From assembly GCA_034435315.1 (NCBI GenBank), contig DAOTYB010000031.1, positions 1 through 7,348 on the forward strand: 7,348 bases of DNA, written 5' to 3'. Positions 1-5,367 of this stretch are shown one piece after another. The notes below the pieces were generated by a model. That model was not told the origin of the DNA. It saw nothing but the letters and a program-made list of their open reading frames with translations, and searched no databases. The position numbers and the translations under genes were made by a program. The first letter of the stretch is position 1. Each line of letters starts with the position of its first letter. Source of the stretch: VGOB01 sp034435315. GTDB taxonomy: Bacteria > Chloroflexota > Anaerolineae > UBA4142.

Positions 1-10
1 CGCCTCCGCT

Positions 11-97
11 TGTCATTGCGAGGAGCGGTCTTTGCGACGAAGCAATCCCCTATTGCGGTGTGGAGATTGCTTCGCCGCTGCGCGGCTCGCAATGACA
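11..97. repeat. Small palindromic intergenic repeat (MITE/REP-like)
   Basis: The ends are perfect 12-bp inverted repeats: TGTCATTGCGAG at 11-22 and CTCGCAATGACA at 86-97. An inner 10-bp pair, CGAAGCAATC at 38-47 and GATTGCTTCG at 65-74, continues the same dyad, so the whole 87 bp can fold as one interrupted stem-loop. It has no coding capacity. Elements with this TCATTGCGAG...GAAGCAATC pattern are, as I remember, scattered in many copies in Chloroflexota and other bacterial genomes; copy number here cannot be judged from one window. No target-site duplication is evident. Confidence 0.8.
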
Positions 98-140
98 GGG
101 GGCTGACTTTGCACAAGCCCTGCCCTAACGCGAGTAGTGC

Positions 141-169
141 TTGCTGTTTCCCCTGACTTGCGTTACAAT
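141..169 (+). promoter_or_regulatory. Sigma70-type promoter of the FtsX-type permease gene
   Basis: A -35 box TTGCTG lies at 141-146 and a -10 box TACAAT at 164-169, with a 17-bp spacer. The predicted transcription start is about position 176, an A next to the ATG at 177. This leaves essentially no 5' leader, and there is no Shine-Dalgarno sequence before that ATG, so the mRNA may be leaderless. The in-frame TTG at 141 is the -35 box itself and is an unlikely start codon. Confidence 0.6.
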
Positions 170-176
170 ACGCGCA

Positions 177-2510
177 ATGTTTGCACTTGTTCGTAAAGCG
201 TATCGCGATGTGACCCAGCGGCGCGTCCGTTCGCTCCTCACTATCGGCGCGATTGCGATTGGCGTCGCCGGCCTGGTGGCGATTGTTTCGACCGCGCAAA
301 ATCTGGCGCGGGCACAGGAGGAAGCCTACCGCAACGCCTCGCAAGCCGACGTGACGTTCTGGGTGTGGGACGCGCCACCCAAGACCGCGCGCGCGCTCGA
401 AGATTTGCCGAACGTCACCGCCGCAGAGTTACGCAACAATTACTTTACCAAGTGCAAATGGAACGGCGCGTATCGCGATGTGTATCTGTGGGGCCTGGAA
501 AATTTTGCCGAGCAACGCATCAACCAGATTCGTTTGCTCGGACGCGCGCCGCAAGCCGGCGAATTTGTCGCCGAAGTCTCCGTGCGCGAGTTGTGGCGCG
601 TCGAAATTGGCGATGTGATAGCATGCCGCGCGCGCGACGGGACGATGCTGACGCTCACGCTCGCGGGATTCGCGCAAAGCCCCAACTATCCCAGCGCGAC
701 GATTCTCGACTGGGCGACCGTGTACGCGAACGCGGCGGATGTTCGCAAACTACTCGGCATCAGTGGCGCGAATCACGCGCTCCTCAAACTGGACGACTTG
801 ACGCGCGCGCGCGAAACCGCGCGCGAAGCCGAACGACTGTTGGATCGTCGTGGGGTAAGCCGCAGCGCGGCAACGCTGCGCGATCCGCAAAACTATCCGG
901 GCAAGCGTGAACTGGACGCGCTCTTTGTGTTGCTCGGCGTCTTTTCGGCGGTGGGACTGGGCGTCAGCGGCTTTCTCGTTGCGAACACACTCGCCGCGAT
1001 GACCGCCGAGCAGGTCGGTGAGATTGGCATCGTCAAGGCGATTGGCGGCACGCGCGCGCAGGTCATCGCGATTTATCTCATCGCCGCGCTGTTGTACGGC
1101 ATCGTCGGCACGCTTCTTGGAACGATGCTGGGCGCGCTGGGCAGTTGGCGACTGCTCGCGTACATCGGCTCGCTGTTGAACCTGGAGAGCACATTCACCG
1201 TCGCGCTCGAAGGTGTCGCGCTGGGCGCGGTCGTTGGTATCGTGGTCACACTCGTCGGCGGATTGATTCCCGCACTCGCAGGCACGGCGATTCGCGTCAA
1301 GGACGCGCTGGAAGCGTACGGCATCACTTCGACGTACGGACAAGGGCGCGTGGATCGGCTGGCGCAAAAAATCGTCGCGCTGCCACCGCTCGCGGCGATG
1401 TCGCTGCGCAATCTGGCGCGCCGACAAGCGCGTTCGCTTACCACACTGCTCATCATCGCGCTCGCGGTGGCGGCATCGCTGGCGGCGCAAAGTGTCAGCG
1501 CGTCGGTGGACACGGCGATTGACGATTTGTTTCGCACCTTTCGCGCGGACGCGTGGGTCTGGTTCGATCAGTGGGTCGGCACGAACTTTGCCGCGAATTT
1601 TCGTACAGTCGCCGGTGTGCAAGATGTGGAAGTGTGGTCGTTTGGCGATGCGTGGGTCGGCACGGCGCGCGCGCGCTTGTGGGGCGTGCCGGCAAACACG
1701 CGCGTGTACGCGCCGCGCCTCGTGGCAGGGCGCTGGTATCGCGCGGACGAGAACGATGCTGTCGTCATCTCCACCGATCTCGCGCAGGAACGGCGCGCGC
1801 GCGTCGGCGATGTCATCGAAATCGAAATTGGCGAGACGCGCCGCGCGTTTCGTGTGGTGGGCATCGTGATTGACAACAGCATCTTTCTGGGCAGCACGGT
1901 CGCGGGCAAGGTGTTCGTCGAGGAGACGATGGTCGAGCGGATGCAGAATCGGTTGGGCTGGGCAACGTTTTTCGCGTTGCGTTTTGACGCGCACGACCCG
2001 CTCACTGTGGAGACGCGTTTGGGCGAGTTGCAGATGAAATTCAAACGCTATCAGATGGGGGCTGGTTCGGCGTATCGTGAAACGCGCGCGGCAAAAGAGC
2101 AAACGCGCATCCTCACGCTCGCGCTCTACGCGATGACGCTCATCGTCGGCGCGATGGGCGCGCTGGGTGTGCTGAACACGTTGACGCTGAATGTGCTGGA
2201 GCGGCGTCGCGAAATCGGCGTGCTGCGCGCCATCGGCGCGACGGACGCGCACCTCACCCAGGTTTTTCTCACCGAAGGATTGGCGCTAGGATTCGGCGGC
2301 TGGCTGGTTGGAATTTTGTTGGGGTATCCGCTCGGACAATTCTTGCTCGGCTTGATCAAACCAGTGCTTTTTCAAATCGAGTACATTTTCACGTGGCAAA
2401 TGCTAGTGGCGAGTTTGCTCTTCGCGCTCGCGCTAGCAACGCTCGCGAGTCTAGTCCCTGCGCTGGCGGCGGCGCGCTTGCGCGTGGGGTACGTGTTGCG
2501 GTATGAATGA
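177..2510 (+). CDS. FtsX/MacB-family ABC transporter permease, two-FtsX-domain form
   Basis: This is a 777-residue inner-membrane protein if it starts at ATG 177. It has two similar halves, each with one N-terminal membrane segment, an extracytoplasmic domain of about 200 residues and an FtsX-type membrane module. Predicted segments lie near residues 19-38, 248-270, 296-318 and 348-370, then 420-438, 646-670, 700-723 and 740-763. Each half has the cytoplasmic signature after its second segment: EIGIVKAIGGT near 282-292 and EIGVLRAIGAT near 679-689. Such permeases pair with a LolD/MacB-type ATPase and usually move lipids, lipoproteins or peptides out of the membrane, or transmit force; the substrate here is unknown. 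No ATPase gene is visible; one could lie upstream of the window. ATG 177 was chosen because an in-frame TTG at 141 is part of the promoter. The following gene is 63 bp away. Confidence 0.88.
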   Translation: MFALVRKAYRDVTQRRVRSLLTIGAIAIGVAGLVAIVSTAQNLARAQEEAYRNASQADVTFWVWDAPPKTARALEDLPNVTAAELRNNYFTKCKWNGAYRDVYLWGLENFAEQRINQIRLLGRAPQAGEFVAEVSVRELWRVEIGDVIACRARDGTMLTLTLAGFAQSPNYPSATILDWATVYANAADVRKLLGISGANHALLKLDDLTRARETAREAERLLDRRGVSRSAATLRDPQNYPGKRELDALFVLLGVFSAVGLGVSGFLVANTLAAMTAEQVGEIGIVKAIGGTRAQVIAIYLIAALLYGIVGTLLGTMLGALGSWRLLAYIGSLLNLESTFTVALEGVALGAVVGIVVTLVGGLIPALAGTAIRVKDALEAYGITSTYGQGRVDRLAQKIVALPPLAAMSLRNLARRQARSLTTLLIIALAVAASLAAQSVSASVDTAIDDLFRTFRADAWVWFDQWVGTNFAANFRTVAGVQDVEVWSFGDAWVGTARARLWGVPANTRVYAPRLVAGRWYRADENDAVVISTDLAQERRARVGDVIEIEIGETRRAFRVVGIVIDNSIFLGSTVAGKVFVEETMVERMQNRLGWATFFALRFDAHDPLTVETRLGELQMKFKRYQMGAGSAYRETRAAKEQTRILTLALYAMTLIVGAMGALGVLNTLTLNVLERRREIGVLRAIGATDAHLTQVFLTEGLALGFGGWLVGILLGYPLGQFLLGLIKPVLFQIEYIFTWQMLVASLLFALALATLASLVPALAAARLRVGYVLRYE

Positions 2511-2558
2511 CGAAGGACGAATTGACGAAGGACGAAAGACGAATTTACGAAGGACGAA
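2509..2558. repeat. Tandem GACGAA hexamers with 7-8 bp period
   Basis: Seven GACGAA or TACGAA hexamers begin at 2509, 2516, 2524, 2531, 2538, 2546 and 2553. Within them the 12-mer ACGAAGGACGAA occurs three times, at 2510, 2525 and 2547. The first copy overlaps the TGA stop (2508-2510) of the FtsX-type gene, and the last ends just before the Shine-Dalgarno of the next gene. The strand is purine-rich and unlike the GC-rich coding sequence around it. It may be a simple-sequence expansion or one copy of a dispersed intergenic repeat. Confidence 0.75.
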
Positions 2559-2573
2559 AAGAAGAGGTGAAAA

Positions 2574-2981
2574 ATGTCACAACTCAAAACATCCATTTCC
2601 TCTGTGCTCTCGACGCTTGGGTGGACGCTTGCGATTTTTGCGATCGTCTCGTTCTTGTTAGCGATTGCGACTTTGGTTCTCGGCACGCTCCTTCTGCTGA
2701 TCGGACGACTCCTGGCACAGTGGTTCGAGGTGCGCGTGTTCGAAGCCGCGCTCCTCGCGCTGGGTGTTGCCGCGCTCGTCGTCTTTGTGTTTACGCGTCG
2801 CATCACAACGATGGGTTTAGCAGAACCCGATGAAGATTGGGACGACGAGTGGGACGAAGAGGATTGGGAAGAAGAGGAAGACGAGGAGGATCAGGTCATC
2901 GTCCCGCCGCGCAGCCGCAACGATCCATGCCCGTGCGGTAGTGGCAAAAAGTACAAGTATTGTCACGGGCGGAATGCATAA
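2574..2981 (+). CDS. Small membrane protein with acidic linker and C-terminal SEC-C zinc motif
   Basis: This is a 135-residue protein of unknown function. Residues 1-14 are polar. Residues about 15-46 form a long hydrophobic stretch, either one long or two closely packed membrane segments, and 56-74 form another segment. Residues 84-107 are almost entirely Asp, Glu and Trp, a strongly acidic linker. The tail is a SEC-C motif, NDPCPCGSGKKYKYCHG at 116-132, with likely zinc ligands Cys119, Cys121, Cys130 and His131. SEC-C is known at the end of SecA, where it binds zinc and contacts SecB and the ribosome, and in many unrelated proteins; a link to translocation here is inference only. The start is fixed by GAGGTG at 2564-2569, 4 nt before the ATG. 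It might be co-transcribed with the FtsX-type gene, as I see no terminator between them. Confidence 0.85.
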   Translation: MSQLKTSISSVLSTLGWTLAIFAIVSFLLAIATLVLGTLLLLIGRLLAQWFEVRVFEAALLALGVAALVVFVFTRRITTMGLAEPDEDWDDEWDEEDWEEEEDEEDQVIVPPRSRNDPCPCGSGKKYKYCHGRNA

Positions 2982-2991
2982 GCACGCGTAA

Positions 2992-3019
2992 TTGACATTT
3001 TGCGTTTGCTGATTATAAT
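2992..3019 (+). promoter_or_regulatory. Consensus sigma70 promoter of the substrate-binding protein gene
   Basis: Both boxes match the consensus exactly: TTGACA at 2992-2997 and TATAAT at 3014-3019, with a 16-bp spacer. The predicted start site is near 3026-3027, giving a leader of about 176 nt before the ATG at 3203. The -35 box begins 11 bp after the stop codon of the SEC-C gene, so the binding-protein gene is its own transcription unit. Confidence 0.85.
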
Positions 3020-3029
3020 GGAGGCTACT

Positions 3030-3039
3030 TGGTGCACCA
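3030..3039. promoter_or_regulatory. Candidate operator: 10-bp perfect dyad at the start site
   Basis: TGGTGCACCA is a perfect palindrome lying at about +4 to +13 relative to the predicted transcription start. A dyad in this position next to a consensus promoter would suit a repressor that blocks initiation. No regulator is encoded in the window and no second copy of the site was seen, so the role is inferred from position alone. A chance 10-bp palindrome remains possible. Confidence 0.3.
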
Positions 3040-3075
3040 TCTTCCGCTCCAACTTGATCTGGAAAAAAGGAGGTG

Positions 3076-3156
3076 ATGCTATTCCGTTTACTGAGAGCGT
3101 CCCCACTCAACCTTTGCTCGCCCCCGCTCCCATTTGCCTCGGAGCGAATGTTATGA
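3076..3156 (+). CDS. Putative upstream ORF 1 in the binding-protein leader (26 aa)
   Basis: An ATG at 3076 opens a 26-codon frame ending at TGA 3154-3156. It follows the strongest anti-16S complement in the window, AAGGAGGTGAT at 3067-3077, but that core ends only 2 nt before the ATG, which is too close for good initiation unless the upstream AAAGG part is used. The peptide has 7 Leu and 4 Pro among 26 residues. Its stop overlaps the start of a second small frame as ATGA at 3153-3156. I do not recognise the peptide; it may be a leader peptide or a chance frame. Confidence 0.25.
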   Translation: MLFRLLRASPLNLCSPPLPFASERML

Positions 3157-3206
3157 CTCGATCCAGAGCATATCGAGTCCGATTCTCACAGGAGGAGAAA
3201 GAATGA
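3153..3206 (+). CDS. Putative upstream ORF 2 in the binding-protein leader (17 aa)
   Basis: An ATG at 3153 opens a 17-codon frame encoding a charged peptide, MTRSRAYRVRFSQEEKE. GGAG at 3141-3144 sits 8 nt upstream as a plausible ribosome site. The start overlaps the stop of upstream ORF 1 (ATGA, 3153-3156), and the stop TGA 3204-3206 overlaps the ATG of the binding-protein gene (ATGA, 3203-3206). A ribosome reading this frame would open the hairpin at 3155-3179 and finish at the next start codon. This arrangement suits translational coupling, but so short a frame could be chance. Confidence 0.28.
   Translation: MTRSRAYRVRFSQEEKE
3155..3179 (+). promoter_or_regulatory. Hairpin in the leader of the binding-protein gene
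   Basis: GACTCGAT at 3155-3162 pairs perfectly with ATCGAGTC at 3172-3179 around a 9-nt loop. The stem ends 10 nt before the AGGAGG ribosome site of the binding-protein gene. There is no U-run after it, so it is not an intrinsic terminator. It could stabilise the mRNA, space the ribosome site, serve as a DNA dyad for a regulator, or be unfolded by translation of upstream ORF 2. Confidence 0.5.
3190..3195 (+). promoter_or_regulatory. Ribosome binding site deciding the binding-protein start
   Basis: AGGAGG lies 7 nt before the ATG at 3203. It supports this ATG over the in-frame TTG at 3134, which would add 23 residues in front of the signal peptide. Confidence 0.9.
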
Positions 3207-4873
3207 GCACCATTTGGACGAAAAAAGTCTTCGTCGTGATCGGCTTGCTTGTGGCATTGACGCTCATTGCCACAGCATGTGCTGCGCCGGAGCCGACCAA
3301 AGCACCTGAACCGACCAAACCACCGGCAGCACAACCCACTCCAGCGCCGACCCAGCCGCCGGAACCGACCAAACCACCAGAACCAACCAAACCGCCGGCA
3401 CCCACAGCAACACCGCGCCCCAAAGTTCTCAACATTGTCACTGGAACGGATATTGAGAGTTTGATGGTCCATCGGGTCACCTCGTCGCCCTCGTTCACTG
3501 TGCTCGAACATATCTATGAAACGTTGTTTCGACTGATGCCCGATGGCAAGATTGAACCCTTGCTGGCGCTGGATTTCAAAGCCACCGGCGCGACGGAATA
3601 CACCATCAAACTCCGCACTGGTGTCAAATTCACTGATGGTACACCGTTCAACGCCGCAGCGGTCAAAGCCAATCTCGATTGGGTTTTGAAGCCTGAGAAC
3701 CGCGCCGCGTTCCGCAGCCCTCTGGTGGATATGGTGACCGATGTCAAGGTGACGGCGGATGACACAGTCGTGCTCACCACGCGCTTTCCGCTTGCTCCCT
3801 TGCAATACCACCTGGGGCACGGTGGTGTCGCAATGGTTAGCCCAGCGGCTCTTGCCAAAGGCGAGGACTTTTTGGCGGCGAACGCCATCGGCACCGGCCC
3901 CTTCAAACTCAAAGAGTGGAAGAAGGGCGAGTACGTTACGCTGGAAAAGAACCCGGACTATTGGGGCACCAAGCCCAACCTGGACCTGGTAAACTTTAAA
4001 GTCGTTCGCGAAGATGGAGCACGTCTCGTCGCGATCGAAGCCGGTGAGGCGGATGTGGCGGTGCGTGTGCCGCCGGCGGAAATGGCACGCCTGCGCGCGA
4101 ACAAGGACATCGAAGTGGATGTTACGCCGGGCTTGCGCACCATCTACATCTTCTTCAATGTTGAACGGAAACCGTTCGATGACAAGCGCGTGCGTCAAGC
4201 CATCAACTACTGCGTGGACAAGAAGGCGATCGTGGACAAGTTGTTCCTCGGCGCGGCGCGCGTGAGTGATGCGCCCATTGTGCCTGCCGTCTTTGGCTAT
4301 GCGCAGCAAAAATCCTACGATCGCGATGTGGCTAAAGCGCAAGCGTTGTTAAAAGAGGCAGGCGTCGCCCCCGGCACTAAACTGGTGTTGCATCACCCCA
4401 CGGGTCGCTATGTGCAAGACGCCCTCGTGGCGGATGCAGTGCGTTCGCAACTGCGGGACTGTGGCCTGGAGGTAGAACTCAAGACGCTGGAATGGGCGCA
4501 GTATGTGCCGTTTGTGCGTGCCGAGCGCCCCAACAACACCACACAATTCGCGATGCTGGGCTGGTCAACCGTCACGATGGATGCGGACTATGGCTTGTAC
4601 AGTCTCTTCCACAAAGTGAATCATCCCCCCGGCTTCAACGGCGCGTTCTATGACAATCCCAAAGTGAATGAATTACTTGACAGGGCGCGCAGCGTCGTAG
4701 ATGCCAAGCAACGTCAAGACGCCTACGCTGAAGCCATCAAGATCATCTGGGAAGATGCGCCGTGGCTCTTCCTCTACAGCGAAGTCCAGGTGACCGCCAT
4801 TCGCAAGAACGTGACGGGCTTTGTGGTTCACCCGTCGGAACGGATGGTCGTTACCGCCGCGGACAAAAAATAA
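3203..4873 (+). CDS. ABC transporter substrate-binding lipoprotein, family 5 (peptide/nickel type)
   Basis: This 556-residue extracytoplasmic lipoprotein captures the solute and delivers it to the permease pair encoded downstream. Residues 1-25 are a lipoprotein signal peptide: Lys7-Lys8, a hydrophobic core from 9 to 22, then ATA before Cys26, the probable lipidated residue. Residues 29-74 are a Pro/Glu/Thr/Lys-rich spacer that would hold the domain off the membrane. The rest matches family 5 solute-binding proteins (DppA/OppA/NikA-like): GTGPFKLKEW at 230-239, EKNPDYWG at 248-255, RQAINYCVDKKAIV at 331-344, and the C-terminal PWLFLYSE block near 520-527. Length is normal for the family once the spacer is counted. 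Ligand specificity cannot be read from sequence; peptides are the default guess. The gene has its own promoter and long leader and is followed by a strong hairpin, then 494 bp before the permeases. Confidence 0.92.
   Translation: MSTIWTKKVFVVIGLLVALTLIATACAAPEPTKAPEPTKPPAAQPTPAPTQPPEPTKPPEPTKPPAPTATPRPKVLNIVTGTDIESLMVHRVTSSPSFTVLEHIYETLFRLMPDGKIEPLLALDFKATGATEYTIKLRTGVKFTDGTPFNAAAVKANLDWVLKPENRAAFRSPLVDMVTDVKVTADDTVVLTTRFPLAPLQYHLGHGGVAMVSPAALAKGEDFLAANAIGTGPFKLKEWKKGEYVTLEKNPDYWGTKPNLDLVNFKVVREDGARLVAIEAGEADVAVRVPPAEMARLRANKDIEVDVTPGLRTIYIFFNVERKPFDDKRVRQAINYCVDKKAIVDKLFLGAARVSDAPIVPAVFGYAQQKSYDRDVAKAQALLKEAGVAPGTKLVLHHPTGRYVQDALVADAVRSQLRDCGLEVELKTLEWAQYVPFVRAERPNNTTQFAMLGWSTVTMDADYGLYSLFHKVNHPPGFNGAFYDNPKVNELLDRARSVVDAKQRQDAYAEAIKIIWEDAPWLFLYSEVQVTAIRKNVTGFVVHPSERMVVTAADKK
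3287..3424 (+). repeat. Proline-rich coding repeats in the lipoprotein spacer
   Basis: The DNA for residues 29-74 is built of near-repeats of a PEPTK/PP unit, for example GAACCGACCAAACCACC recurring with small changes. Such tracts expand and contract easily by slippage, so spacer length is likely to vary between relatives. Similar spacers are common in Chloroflexota lipoproteins, from general knowledge. Confidence 0.75.
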
Positions 4874-4882
4874 AGCGGTTAT

Positions 4883-4910
4883 TCTGGCGCAGACATACGT
4901 CTGCGCCAGA
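4883..4910 (+). terminator. Strong hairpin after the binding-protein gene; possible terminator
   Basis: TCTGGCGCAGAC at 4883-4894 and GTCTGCGCCAGA at 4899-4910 form a perfect 12-bp stem with a 4-nt loop, 9 nt after the stop codon. The sequence after it, TATTCGTAGG, has no U-run, so Rho-independent termination would be weak. It may instead protect the mRNA 3' end and keep binding-protein levels above permease levels. It may also be a dispersed palindromic repeat. Confidence 0.5.
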
Positions 4911-4961
4911 TATTCGTAGGTGGCACAAAATTACCTGACACTCTTGCGAGGTACGGAGACG

Positions 4962-5057
4962 CAGGGTAATTACTCAGCTGTGTCGTCCATCGCGAAAAGC
5001 CCCACCCCCTCGCCCCCTCCCCACGCCGCTCTGCGACGTGGGGAGGGGGAATCAAGG
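4962..5057 (+). repeat. Intergenic direct repeat, copy A, with C/G-rich hairpin
   Basis: This block is closely similar to 7245-7348. Shared features in order are CAGG-TAATTACTCAGC, TCCATCGCGAAA, AGCCCCACCCCCT, and the CCCCTCCCCACG...CGTGGGGAGGGG hairpin. Here the hairpin arms are 5013-5025 and 5037-5049 (13 bp). They extend by 3 more pairs past a single C/A mismatch (5026 and 5036) to a TCT loop. Copy B has G instead of A at the matching place, giving a perfect stem, so copy A carries a decayed position. Confidence 0.85.
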
Positions 5058-5162
5058 GTGTGGGAGTGGGCGGGCGGCGAAGCCGCCCGCCCACTCCCAC
5101 ACTCCACCCCCTTCTCTCTTCGCTTTGCGGGGAAAGAAGAGGGTTGGGGGACGAGTGGGGTT
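4998..5162. repeat. Composite C/G-rich palindromic element, three hairpins in a row
   Basis: Three stem-loops follow one another: 5013-5049, the perfect palindrome 5058-5102, and an imperfect one turning at CGC-TTT-GCG (5121-5129). The outer edges are also roughly inverted: the left AGCCCCAC...CTCG-CCCCC (4998-5017) matches the complement of the right GGGGGACGAGTGGGGTT (5146-5162), with small gaps. It looks like nested insertions of related palindromic units. Chloroflexota genomes carry many repeats of this CCCCACCCCCT...CCCTCCCC type, from memory. Confidence 0.7.
5058..5102. repeat. Perfect 21-bp palindrome with GAA loop
   Basis: The left arm 5058-5078 and right arm 5082-5102 are exact reverse complements around GAA (5079-5081). 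With almost all G-C pairs this would be the most stable fold in the window. It has no U-run. It lies in the middle of the composite repeat, and the matching part of copy B at 7332-7348 shows no sign of it, so it may be an insertion into copy A's lineage. Confidence 0.9.
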
Positions 5163-5190
5163 ATTCCCTGGGAACAATGACGCAATTCAG

Positions 5191-5255
5191 GCTCAGCCAT
5201 CCGCTTGCGTTAGCCGTCGGTTTCTAACCGATAGCGAGCGAACCCTGGGCTGAGC
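5191..5255. other. Nested three-stem hairpin, possible structured RNA or repeat end
   Basis: Three stems are nested: GCTCAGCC (5191-5198) with GGCTGAGC (5248-5255), CGCTTGC (5202-5208) with GCGAGCG (5234-5240, one G-U pair), and TCGGTT (5217-5222) with AACCGA (5226-5231) around a TCT loop. Together they give 21 pairs over 65 nt. It lies about 110 bp before the permease start. It matches no RNA family that I recognise. It could be a leader element of the permease genes, or the right part of a mobile palindromic element. Confidence 0.5.
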
Positions 5256-5258
5256 AGT

Positions 5259-5275
5259 TACTTTGTTCCAAAGTA
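5259..5275. other. Small perfect hairpin near the permease genes
   Basis: TACTTTG at 5259-5265 pairs with CAAAGTA at 5269-5275 around a TTC loop. It directly follows the nested hairpin at 5191-5255. It is A/T-rich compared with the repeats to its left. Its role is unknown. Confidence 0.4.
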
Positions 5276-5367
5276 TCACGTGTGAAATGTGAGCCAAGTA
5301 CGAGTGCGCAACACCGGTTGCCCGGTCTTGAAAATCTTTTGTCACTCCTGCCTGATTGGTTAATCGT

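Larger units (their letters stand above)
4874..5367. other. 494-bp intergenic region filled with hairpins and repeats
   Basis: No convincing gene lies here. Frames that cross it are made of C/G-runs of the repeats. In order it holds a 12-bp hairpin (4883-4910), a unique stretch (4911-4961), a repeat block with a C/G-rich hairpin (4962-5057), a perfect 21-bp palindrome (5058-5102), an imperfect hairpin around the CGC-TTT-GCG turn at 5121-5129, a nested stem-loop (5191-5255) and a small hairpin (5259-5275). From 5276 to 5367 I see only a weak 5-bp hairpin, GCAAC/GTTGC at 5308-5321, and no convincing promoter. The permease start at 5368 also lacks a clear Shine-Dalgarno. Confidence 0.7.

Noticed and set aside
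365..910. A 181-codon + strand frame inside the FtsX-type gene as an overlapping gene.
   Set aside because: It is an Arg-rich frame shift of the real gene with no ribosome site or domain.
750..2252. A 500-codon open frame on the minus strand, antisense to the FtsX-type gene.
   Set aside because: It is rich in Arg, His, Asp and Gln as expected from the complement of GC-rich codons, shows no domain, and lies fully opposite a well-supported membrane protein gene.
3107..4342. A 411-codon open frame on the minus strand, antisense to the binding-protein gene.
   Set aside because: Its composition is that of a shadow frame, it includes low-complexity Arg/Trp/Phe/Gly runs opposite the proline-rich spacer, and the + strand gene is clear.
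4879..5253. Several overlapping short frames on both strands in the repeat cluster.
   Set aside because: They translate C/G-runs and palindromes into Pro/Arg/Gly-rich strings with no start signals, so they are not genes.
4962..5275. Possible CRISPR array because of several hairpins and repeated motifs.
   Set aside because: There are no regularly spaced identical repeats with unique spacers and no cas genes; the units differ in length and are palindromic repeats.
5274..5297. TATCACGTGTGAAATGTGAGCC as a possible CRP/FNR-type operator.
   Set aside because: The TGTGA half-sites are direct rather than inverted with proper spacing, and the dyad TCACGTGTGA is imperfect; support is too weak.
5191..5321. 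Possible tRNA because of stems and a GAACC-like segment.
   Set aside because: The stems are nested rather than arranged as a cloverleaf, and no D-loop, anticodon arm or T-loop consensus fits.
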